From: DATKWV01 sp035529405
GTDB lineage: Bacteria; Planctomycetota; Phycisphaerae; Sedimentisphaerales; Anaerobacaceae
Assembly (NCBI GenBank): GCA_035529405.1
Contig: DATKWV010000100.1
Coordinates: 1-14,374, forward strand
Reading direction: 5' to 3'
DNA length: 14,374 nt
The stretch's first letter is position 1. Each line of letters starts with the position of its first letter. The notes beneath the pieces were generated by a model that worked only from the letters and a program-made list of their open reading frames with translations, was not told the DNA's origin and searched no databases. Positions 8,577 to 14,374 of the stretch are shown here, in pieces. Made by a program: the position numbers and the translations under genes.

Positions 8577-9440
8577 ATGTGTTTTTTTACTGTATCCAAA
8601 TCAAAGACTGTGGTATGGACCGTTTTAACGCTTTCTTTACTCTTGAGCCTGGGCGCCGGCAAAGATAGGGCGGTAAATGAGCCTGAACTTATGACTCCCG
8701 AAGGTGTGAGGATACTGAAAAACAAAAGCTTCGATGACAGTCCGGCAGCGCGCACAAAGATTCTGGAACTGTATAAAGACCTGCGCGTTACCGACGTTCT
8801 TGACGGTATGGACGCCATTGGTCTGCGTGAAAGGGGCCTGATGGAAAAGGACATAAGACCGCTCTGGCGCGATGCGGAAAAGCTTACACACAAAATTGTC
8901 GGTTTCGCCGTAACCGTCAGGCACGTGCCCAGCGACGTGGGAATCGGACAGCATTCTTTCGAAACCATCGAACAATTCAAGAATTTCGAAAGGCAGGAAT
9001 ATGCCAGGAGCAATTTCGAGGCCTGGCTTAAAGTGGTAAAGCCGGGGGACGTAGCCGTAATAGACGCCGCAGGTGTTAGCGAAGGCGGCCATACCGGCAG
9101 CTATAACAGCTTAGTTTTTGCCTCCAAGGGCCTGGTCGGGGTGGTCACAAACAACGGCATACGGGACACAGACGAGATTATAAAGGTCAAAAAACTTCCT
9201 GTGTACTGCAGGAAAGGCTATAGTTCTCGCGGCATAGTGCCCGGCAGGCTTCTGTGCGAATCGTACAACTTTCCGGTTACACTCGGCGGCGTATTGGTTT
9301 ATCCCGGCGACTTGATAGTGGGTGACGGTGACGGGGTCATTGTAGTGCCCAGAGAGTATGCGCTGAAAGTGGGAGAAATTGCCGGCGGTATCTACACACA
9401 GGACCAGAAAGGCCGAGCTGAAAAGCTGAAGGCATTTTGA
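8577..9440 (+). CDS. Exported RraA/HMG-aldolase-like protein
   Basis: 287 residues. The ATG at 8577 has GTGGAGG at 8565-8571, 5 bases upstream, and is preferred to a GTG at 8553. Residues 1-28 look like a signal peptide or membrane anchor: K8 and K10, then a hydrophobic run (VVWTVLTLSLLLSLGAG). The rest has the RraA fold: LRVTDVLDGMDAIGL (69-83), VKPGDVAVIDAAG (154-166), GLVGVVTNNGIRDTDEI (185-201) and YPGDLIVGDGDGVIVVP (242-258). RraA-fold proteins include the RNase E inhibitor RraA and metal-dependent 4-hydroxy-4-methyl-2-oxoglutarate/oxaloacetate aldolases. The aldolase motif D-x20-R-D is only partly kept: R196-D197 are present, but S175 replaces the first Asp. Export suggests it works outside the cytoplasm, so neither an RNase E role nor the textbook aldolase role should be assumed. 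It follows the YihY-like gene by 48 bases, probably in one transcript. Confidence 0.82.
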   Translation: MCFFTVSKSKTVVWTVLTLSLLLSLGAGKDRAVNEPELMTPEGVRILKNKSFDDSPAARTKILELYKDLRVTDVLDGMDAIGLRERGLMEKDIRPLWRDAEKLTHKIVGFAVTVRHVPSDVGIGQHSFETIEQFKNFERQEYARSNFEAWLKVVKPGDVAVIDAAGVSEGGHTGSYNSLVFASKGLVGVVTNNGIRDTDEIIKVKKLPVYCRKGYSSRGIVPGRLLCESYNFPVTLGGVLVYPGDLIVGDGDGVIVVPREYALKVGEIAGGIYTQDQKGRAEKLKAF

Positions 9441-9528
9441 TTGAACAGACCGTTTTCAGGCGGCCGTGTAAAAAAGGCTTGTTATGGCTTTGGCAATAAA
9501 AGGACTGCGGCTGTGACAGGGGCATTAC

Positions 9529-10179
9529 TTACGGCAGCGGGGACGAACTGTCCGGCACAGGCAGCGAGACCGAATCCAGATTACGCTCGTTATCATAGTA
9601 CATTACACCGTCCATAAGCCGGTTGAGATCATAGCCTTCGGGGGTGACAGCAGCGCCAATCGGATTACCAAAGACCTGCCCAATGCTAAGGTCGATTTGT
9701 CCGTCCTGGCCGACAACAAAGCCTGCCAGGCCGCAGTGGCTGATGGAGAAACTGTCGATGGTCAGCCAGCCATTGGCCCTGGCACGGGCGCCAATGCCTC
9801 CGCCGCGTGCAATATCGGCCCAGCCGGATTCCGACCACAGACGTATCCGGGCCGTCGATTACTATTCCGCAGGACTGGTTCATCTCGCTGACAAAATCGG
9901 TGAGTGTAACCTCGGCGCTATCTGCAAAAAGCGCCCCTGAGCCGACCCAGACGGAACCGGCAGCGGTGCGCGTGCCGGTAATGCGAATGTTCTGCAGTTC
10001 GGCCCCCGGCCGCCGATTTGATATATGCCGAAGCCCTCAGCCTCCTGGATAACCACGTTGTTCAGAACAGTTACTTTGGCTGAAGTGTGGTTGTATGATA
10101 CACCAGGTAAGACGGTGCCGGAAAACGGAATAACGGATTTTTGGTCCGAGGTTGATTGGCATTGAACAAACCCGAACAA
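9529..10179 (-). pseudogene. Remnant of a right-handed parallel beta-helix protein
   Basis: Read on the minus strand, three stretches in different frames join into one beta-helix-like protein. From about 10140 to 10006 the frame reads SAKVTVLNNVVIQEAEGFGI. From about 10006 to 9839 it reads AELQNIRITGTRTAAGS, later SAEVTLTDFVSEMNQSCGIV. From 9837 to the TAA at 9531-9529 it reads NGWLTIDSFSISHCGLAGFV and SIGQVFGNPIGAAVTPEGYD. These short hydrophobic repeat units of the type 'VTL.d..i....CGi.v' are typical of pectate-lyase-like parallel beta-helix surface proteins. The first frame break lies in a run of five Gs (10003-10007), where one extra G would restore the frame; the second is near 9836-9840. 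The N-terminus is missing: there is no signal peptide, no ribosome binding site, and an in-frame stop at 10185-10183. Sequencing error could explain a frameshift but not the missing N-terminus. Confidence 0.65.
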
Positions 10180-10209
10180 TAATTATTCTTAAAAAATTGA
10201 TTTTTATTA

Positions 10210-10238
10210 TTGACCGTATGGTCAGTTATGACTATATG
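10210..10238 (+). promoter_or_regulatory. Predicted promoter of the tetR-kamA operon
   Basis: TTGACC (10210-10215) and TATATG (10233-10238), 17 bases apart, match 5 of 6 and 4 of 6 consensus positions. Both elements lie within the two palindromic operators. Transcription would begin near 10245, only a few bases before the ATG at 10248, which would make the mRNA leaderless or nearly so. The surrounding DNA (about 10170-10245) is markedly A+T-rich. Confidence 0.55.
10211..10224. promoter_or_regulatory. TetR operator 1 (palindrome)
   Basis: TGACCGTATGGTCA is a perfect inverted repeat of TGACC and GGTCA around a 4-base centre. It overlaps the predicted -35 element. Its position directly upstream of a TetR-type gene and its near-duplicate 18 bp downstream make it a likely autoregulatory binding site. 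Confidence 0.7.
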
Positions 10239-10242
10239 GTCA
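10229..10242. promoter_or_regulatory. TetR operator 2 (palindrome)
   Basis: TGACTATATGGTCA differs from operator 1 at only 2 of 14 positions; the outer arms TGAC and GTCA are perfect. It covers the predicted -10 element. The centres of the two sites are 18 bp apart, a spacing that would let two repressor dimers sit side by side, as seen for some TetR-family proteins. Confidence 0.68.
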
Positions 10243-10247
10243 TTTTT

Positions 10248-10883
10248 ATGAGCGCTAAGTCTAAAAAGGCCGGTAAAAACAGGACCCAGCAAAGGACCGC
10301 TGTGACCAGAAAAAAGCTTAAAGAGGCAGCTTTGGATGTCTTTAGCGAAAAGAGTGTCGATGCCGCAACGGTTGAAGATATCACGGAAAAAGCCAACCTG
10401 GGCAAAGGTACCCTCTATCGGCATTTTGCGGATAAAGAGGAAGTGGTTCTTGTGCTGGTGGAAGATGCCATTGAAAATCTTATTAAACGTCTTCGTTCCT
10501 ATCCGAAGCAGCCGGAAAACCTGGAAGATGTTTTAGAGCATTTTTTAAACGCCCACTATGCCTTTTTTGCCGAGAATAGCGAGGAATTCATCCTGCTTTT
10601 TCAGGGAAGATTATTATTAAGGCTTCAGGATGTTGCTGCAGAAGATTTGGAAGAGCCGTATTTGCGTTATTTGAAGGAGATTGAAAACCAGGTCTGTCAA
10701 TATGTATCTCCTAAAATAAACCCAGTTAAAATACGTCGCCTTGCCTGTGCGGTTGCCGGCTTTATTTCCGGGTTCTTTTCGTTTGCCATGATTGGCATGG
10801 ATGCGGATGAAATAGAAACAAGCATTAAGCCCCTGAAAAAGGCTTTTGTAAGGAGTTTAAGTGTTTTTCTGGGTCGAGAGTGA
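10248..10883 (+). CDS. TetR-family transcriptional repressor
   Basis: 211 residues. The ATG at 10248 begins just after the operators; the frame stays open to 10152, but upstream starts would lie inside the operator or before the promoter. After a basic N-terminus (residues 1-22), the classical TetR DNA-binding domain spans about 20-66: first helix RKKLKEAALDVFSEKSV, then TVEDITEKANLGKGTLYRHF (41-60), which contains the helix-turn-helix, then ADKEEVV. The C-terminal ligand/dimerisation part (67-211) is helical, with a hydrophobic patch AVAGFISGFFSFAMIGM near 168-184. Its ligand cannot be deduced. There is no visible ribosome binding site, consistent with a leaderless transcript. kamA begins 37 bases after its stop, so it most likely represses its own operon, with beta-lysine, lysine or the final product as possible inducer. 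Confidence 0.9.
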   Translation: MSAKSKKAGKNRTQQRTAVTRKKLKEAALDVFSEKSVDAATVEDITEKANLGKGTLYRHFADKEEVVLVLVEDAIENLIKRLRSYPKQPENLEDVLEHFLNAHYAFFAENSEEFILLFQGRLLLRLQDVAAEDLEEPYLRYLKEIENQVCQYVSPKINPVKIRRLACAVAGFISGFFSFAMIGMDADEIETSIKPLKKAFVRSLSVFLGRE

Positions 10884-10920
10884 TGCCCTTGCCCTCAAAC
10901 CTTTTTAAGGAATACAGGTT

Positions 10921-12300
10921 ATGTATAAAGTGTGTAATTCTTCTGAAAATACGGAGCAAACTGATGAACCTCCGTCCACTTCACTTCTGGAACAAGTCTG
11001 CCCGGAAAAGTGTTCAGCCGACCCGGATGAAGATAATCTACAGAATGAAAACCGCTGGAACGACTGGAGATGGCAAATAAAAAACCGGATACGTACACCC
11101 GGCCAATTGATACGTTACCTGCCAAACTTACATAATAACCCAAAGCTGACAGATGTCATTAAAAAATATCCTTTGGCTATTACGCCATACTATGCTTCTC
11201 TGATACAGCGACCCGACACTTCCGACCCGATTTTTCAGATGTGTGTGCCGCAATCCGAGGAACTTTTGAGCCCATCCTGCCTGAGTGAAGACCCGCTGGA
11301 GGAATACGAAGATATGCCTGTGCCGGGTCTTGTGCATCGGTACCCGGACCGGGCACTGGTGATTGTAACAACTACCTGCGCGTCTTATTGTCGTCATTGT
11401 ACGCGTAAGCGTATGGCTGGAACCAGAGAATGCTCGATTTCTACTCGCAGGCTCCAACAAGTAACAGAGTATCTGTTAGGTCATCCGGAAATTTCTGATG
11501 TTATTATTTCCGGCGGCGACCCGTTAACAATGCCAACGGATGCGATTGAGACGGTCCTGTCAAGTATCCGCTCGGTGGAGAGCGTACAGGTAATTCGTAT
11601 TGGTACACGTGTTCCTGTTGTTTTGCCGATGCGAATTACAGCCGAACTTGTAGAAATGCTGCGCAGGTATCATCCGCTGTGGATCAACACCCATTTTAAC
11701 CACCCAACCGAACTGACCCCTGAATCGGCAGATGCCTGCAGCAGGTTGGCAGCTGCAGGGGTACCTCTTGGCAATCAAACGGTTTTGCTAAGAGGAGTTA
11801 ATGACTCTGCCCAGATTATTGAGCAATTGTGCCGAGGGCTGGTTCGAATGCGAGTCAGGCCATATTATCTGTACCAGTGTGATTTGGTGCGTGGTGTAGA
11901 GCATTTTCGCACTCCTTTGAGCCGCGGGATAGAAATAATGGAATATATGAGGGGCAGAGTAAGCGGCATAGCCATACCGTCTTTTGTAGTAGATGCTCCA
12001 CACGGAGGCGGGAAAATACCTGTTATGCCGAACTATATTGTTTCTATGAGTCCGACGCACACGGTTTTGCGCAACCACGAAGGGCTTATGGTTAATTACC
12101 CTGAACCTGAAATTAAAACATCACCGAGGGCGCAGGATGAACAAGTTCAGTCAGTTAAGGCAGGTGTATGGGAGTTGGCCAGTGGAAAAATGTCAATTAT
12201 TCAGCCTGTAAATATGACCAGAAACGAGAGACGCCAAAAAATTGTTGAAAAAAGGAAAAAAACACCCGTTCCGGATTGTGGTTTTTTGTTTGATTTATGA
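10921..12300 (+). CDS. kamA: Lysine 2,3-aminomutase (radical SAM, PLP)
   Basis: The enzyme interconverts L-lysine and L-beta-lysine using SAM, a [4Fe-4S] cluster and PLP. The product has 459 residues; TAAGGA at 10906-10911 serves the ATG at 10921. The radical-SAM motif is C153-x3-C157-x2-C160, followed by R162; SGGD (197-200) belongs to the SAM site. The PLP-binding lysine is K365 in APHGGGKIPVMPNY. D321 (YQCD) and D358 (VVDAP) match the two Asp that hold the lysine side-chain amine in the clostridial enzyme. All of these sit at a constant offset of +28 from the Clostridium subterminale numbering (C125, R134, D293, D330, K337). Both Asp argue for lysine over glutamate 2,3-aminomutase. The structural zinc ligands appear missing: S296 replaces C268 and the C-terminal Cys triad is absent. 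The length and tails argue against EpmB, which acts on EF-P. The tail (395-459) is basic and unusual. Confidence 0.93.
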   Translation: MYKVCNSSENTEQTDEPPSTSLLEQVCPEKCSADPDEDNLQNENRWNDWRWQIKNRIRTPGQLIRYLPNLHNNPKLTDVIKKYPLAITPYYASLIQRPDTSDPIFQMCVPQSEELLSPSCLSEDPLEEYEDMPVPGLVHRYPDRALVIVTTTCASYCRHCTRKRMAGTRECSISTRRLQQVTEYLLGHPEISDVIISGGDPLTMPTDAIETVLSSIRSVESVQVIRIGTRVPVVLPMRITAELVEMLRRYHPLWINTHFNHPTELTPESADACSRLAAAGVPLGNQTVLLRGVNDSAQIIEQLCRGLVRMRVRPYYLYQCDLVRGVEHFRTPLSRGIEIMEYMRGRVSGIAIPSFVVDAPHGGGKIPVMPNYIVSMSPTHTVLRNHEGLMVNYPEPEIKTSPRAQDEQVQSVKAGVWELASGKMSIIQPVNMTRNERRQKIVEKRKKTPVPDCGFLFDL

Positions 12301-12330
12301 TGTTTGGCAGTCCCGGAAAACGGAGATATT

Positions 12331-13308
12331 ATGATTATAGGCCTGACATACGACTTGAGAATCGATTACGAAAACTCAGGTTACGACCAGGAGGATATCG
12401 CGGAATTTGATTCGGAGGAGACAATTACGCTAATAGACCGGGCAATTCAAAGCCTGGGGTATAAGACCGACCGAATTGGCAATGCCCGTTCGCTGTCGGC
12501 CCGCCTTGTCGCCGGAGAAAAATGGGATTTGGTTTTCAATATTGCCGAAGGTCTGTTTGGCCGATGTCGTGAATCGCATGTGCCGTCAATCCTTGAGGTG
12601 TACAATATCGGCTATACGTTTTCAGACCCTCTTGTTTGTGCAATAACTCTGGATAAAGATTTTGCCAAGCGCATTGTACGGGATGCGGGTATACCCACCG
12701 CTAAATTCAAAGTAATCGAATCCTGCGAAGATATTGACCATACTGCCTTTGAATATCCTCTCTTTGCAAAACCTGTAGCCGAAGGAACCGGCAAGGGCAT
12801 AAATCACAACTCGCGGATAGAATCAAACGACCAGCTGACACAAACATGTGCATATTTACTGGACCGTTTTGCTCAACCTGTCCTGGTGGAGGAATTTTTG
12901 CCCGGCAGGGAGTTTACGGTCGGGATTCTGGGCAACGGAGACGATGCTTATGTGCTTGGAATTTTGGAAATCGAGATGCCGCAGGACAAAAAAGGTGCGA
13001 TATATTCGTATGTTGCGAAAGAACAATGTGAACAACTGGTAAACTATTTACCATACCGCAAAGGTTCGCTCCACGGGCAGCTTGAGCAATTGGCCCTTAA
13101 ATCCTATAAAGCCCTTCAATGCAGAGATGCGGCCCGCGTGGATTTTCGCTGTGACAGAAAAGGGATGCCGTGTTTTCTGGAGATAAACCCTTTGCCCGGT
13201 CTTCATCCGACACATTCTGACCTGCCAATGATTGCAGCTGCGGAAGGTATGCGGTATGAGGAACTAATCGGTCAAATAATTAATAACGCACTTAAAAGGC
13301 TTAAATGA
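12331..13308 (+). CDS. ATP-grasp ligase, D-Ala-D-Ala-ligase-like (first of pair)
   Basis: 325 residues. The ATG at 12331 has GGAGA at 12322-12326; a TTG at 12304 is less likely. The fold is that of ATP-grasp carboxylate-amine ligases, which activate a carboxylate as acyl-phosphate and join it to an amine. Visible features are FNIAEG (69-74), a central segment with TLDK (106-109), FAKP (145-148), LVEEF (185-189), YSYVAK (225-230, like the Ddl loop), ARVDFR (268-273) and the metal-binding FLEINPLPGL (282-291) followed by HSDLP (295-299). The latter matches NTxPGMT...HSxxP of D-Ala-D-Ala ligases. The N-terminal GGxSxExxVS motif that holds the first D-Ala in Ddl is absent, so the acyl substrate is probably not D-Ala. 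It starts 30 bases after kamA and 15 before the second ligase gene, which implies a shared pathway; coupling of beta-lysine is an inference. Confidence 0.85.
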   Translation: MIIGLTYDLRIDYENSGYDQEDIAEFDSEETITLIDRAIQSLGYKTDRIGNARSLSARLVAGEKWDLVFNIAEGLFGRCRESHVPSILEVYNIGYTFSDPLVCAITLDKDFAKRIVRDAGIPTAKFKVIESCEDIDHTAFEYPLFAKPVAEGTGKGINHNSRIESNDQLTQTCAYLLDRFAQPVLVEEFLPGREFTVGILGNGDDAYVLGILEIEMPQDKKGAIYSYVAKEQCEQLVNYLPYRKGSLHGQLEQLALKSYKALQCRDAARVDFRCDRKGMPCFLEINPLPGLHPTHSDLPMIAAAEGMRYEELIGQIINNALKRLK

Positions 13309-13323
13309 ACGGGCGATGTTTTT

Positions 13324-14358
13324 ATGACAAGCAATGTTCTGATTATCCACAACGCTGTGGGCAAAGGACTAACAACCAAAGACAAAATTGTCTTCGAGGA
13401 AAGCAACGCCGGCCTTATGGAGGAAGTCCGTGCTGTTACTGAGACGCTTGGGACGCTGGGGATAGAATACCAGGTCAAAAGTATCGAGACAATCGAACAA
13501 TTACCCGATATTCTCACTGACGGCAATCAAGGAATTATCTTTAACCTTGTCGAAGAACTGCCGGCGGATATTCTGCATGCCTGTTATGTCCCTGCAATCT
13601 GCCGTGCGCATGGCCGAACATATACGGGAAGCGACACACCTGCTTTGATACTGGCTCAAAACAAATGGCAGGCAAAGGCCGTGCTTAAAGCAGCAGGTGT
13701 TCCGGTTCCGGACGGAAGAATTGTTGAAATCGACAAGAGAATCGACCCCAAAGGCCTGGCGCACGGGCAATATGTGGTAAAACCGGTTTTTTGCGATGCC
13801 AGTGAAGGCATCGACCCTGACTCGATTGTTGACCTGCCAGGTGCGGCTTTGCACAAGGCAATTAAGCGAATTCATAGGCAGTTTAAGCTGCCGGCACTTG
13901 TCGAGCAATTTATTCCGGACCGTGAGCTGAATGTTTGTTTAATTCAGCAGAATAACAAAGTACAGGTTTTGCCGATTGCTGAAATTGATTTTAGCGCCTT
14001 TGGCAGGAATAAACCGAAAATTGTAGATTATTCTGCAAAATGGCATGCTGATTCCTTTGCGTATAATAATACCCCCCGTATTATACCAGCGGGGCTATCC
14101 GAAGAAGTGGCTGCCCTGGTGCGGCAATATGCACTCGCCGCATGGTACGCTGTCGGCTGTCAGGATTACGCTCGTGTCGAATTCCGTATGAACCGGAATG
14201 AGCAGCTGTTCGTGCTGGAAGTCAATCCCAATCCCGATATATCCGGCGATGCCGGATTTGCAGCGGTTCTTGAAGCCGGAGGAATAAGTTACGAAAAGTT
14301 CATAGAAACCTTGTTGGATAACGCGTTGATGCGAAATTCCAATAAATCTTTGCTTTGA
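13324..14358 (+). CDS. ATP-grasp ligase (second of pair)
   Basis: 344 residues from the ATG at 13324; the ribosome binding site is weak and the gap to the preceding gene is 15 bases, so translational coupling is likely. ATP-grasp features are FNLVEEL (73-79), TYTGSDTPALILAQNK (99-114), YVVKP (150-154), LVEQFIPDRELNV (192-204), ARVEFR (283-288) and the metal-binding VLEVNPNPDIS (297-307). The ending differs from Ddl: NPNPDISGDAGF replaces NxxPGxT...HSxxP, so its amine substrate site is different. The shared layout and similar ends (NNALKR and DNALMR) suggest the two ligases arose by an old duplication and then diverged. They may act in series or form a heteromer. Peptide ligase is a better label than D-Ala-D-Ala ligase; the substrates are unknown. 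Confidence 0.83.
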   Translation: MTSNVLIIHNAVGKGLTTKDKIVFEESNAGLMEEVRAVTETLGTLGIEYQVKSIETIEQLPDILTDGNQGIIFNLVEELPADILHACYVPAICRAHGRTYTGSDTPALILAQNKWQAKAVLKAAGVPVPDGRIVEIDKRIDPKGLAHGQYVVKPVFCDASEGIDPDSIVDLPGAALHKAIKRIHRQFKLPALVEQFIPDRELNVCLIQQNNKVQVLPIAEIDFSAFGRNKPKIVDYSAKWHADSFAYNNTPRIIPAGLSEEVAALVRQYALAAWYAVGCQDYARVEFRMNRNEQLFVLEVNPNPDISGDAGFAAVLEAGGISYEKFIETLLDNALMRNSNKSLL

Positions 14359-14364
14359 GCGTAT

Positions 14365-14374
14365 GCAGGAAATA
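14365..14374 (+). promoter_or_regulatory. Possible ribosome binding site of a further operon gene
   Basis: GCAGGAAATA closes the window 7 bases after the second ligase gene. AGGA here could serve a start codon just outside. An ATG at 14363 is also present but has no ribosome binding site. This only hints that the operon continues. Confidence 0.3.

Noticed and set aside
9441..9528. Gap between the exported RraA-like gene and the beta-helix remnant, considered for a bidirectional terminator
   Set aside because: I found no stem with a T or A run strong enough on either strand.
9644..9940. Plus-strand open frame of 98 codons in the gene-free stretch
   Set aside because: It lies opposite the beta-helix remnant, whose minus-strand reading shows family-like repeats; this frame shows none and lacks a ribosome binding site.
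10880..11080. Small plus-strand frame overlapping the tetR stop and the kamA start
   Set aside because: It is out of frame with kamA, which has its own ribosome binding site and clear homology; the overlap is incidental.
12331..13308. Annotation of this gene as true D-alanine-D-alanine ligase
   Set aside because: The N-terminal Ddl substrate motif is missing and the gene sits in a kamA operon with a second ATP-grasp gene, so the narrow label would mislead.
1..14374. CRISPR arrays, tRNA or rRNA genes, insertion sequences
   Set aside because: I saw no regularly spaced repeats, no tRNA-like cloverleaf, no rRNA stretch and no transposase or terminal inverted repeats.

Overview
The window looks like chromosome of a Gram-negative-type bacterium with an outer membrane, most likely a planctomycete (Phycisphaerae-like). 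That placement is an inference, not a demonstration. It rests on the rpsB-tsf-pyrH-frr core cluster with a long rpsB tail, a large AsmA-like envelope protein, an exported RraA-like protein and a parallel beta-helix remnant. Nearly all intact genes are on the + strand.

Layout. (1) 106-477: a small unrecognised protein with a low-complexity N-terminus and a compact C-terminal domain. (2) 478-711: a 234-base non-coding stretch holding a good sigma70-type promoter and a leader hairpin followed by a T tract, just ahead of rpsB. (3) 712-3969: the translation/nucleotide cluster rpsB (S2), tsf (EF-Ts), pyrH (UMP kinase) and frr (ribosome recycling factor). (4) 4127-9440: three envelope-related genes, namely a 1009-residue AsmA-like protein, a YihY/BrkB-type membrane protein carrying a winged-helix-like tail, and an exported RraA-fold protein. 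(5) 9441-10180: no intact gene. It holds a minus-strand remnant of a right-handed parallel beta-helix protein, cut off at its N-terminus and interrupted by two frameshifts. (6) 10210-14358: a compact, apparently self-regulated operon of a TetR-type repressor, a lysine 2,3-aminomutase (KamA) and two different ATP-grasp ligases of D-Ala-D-Ala-ligase type, with gaps of 37, 30 and 15 bases.

The last block is the most interesting part. Two near-identical 14-bp palindromes overlap the -35 and -10 elements of the promoter in front of tetR, which fits autorepression. KamA keeps every residue I can match for the iron-sulfur cluster, PLP and lysine binding, so it should make L-beta-lysine. Beta-lysine is usually either acetylated to the osmolyte N-epsilon-acetyl-beta-lysine or built into peptides. 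Here the partners are two ATP-grasp ligases, which form amide bonds from a carboxylate, ATP and an amine. The simplest inference is a repressor-controlled pathway that makes beta-lysine and couples it into a small peptide or conjugate. The substrates of the ligases cannot be read from the sequence, and the operon probably continues past the right edge.
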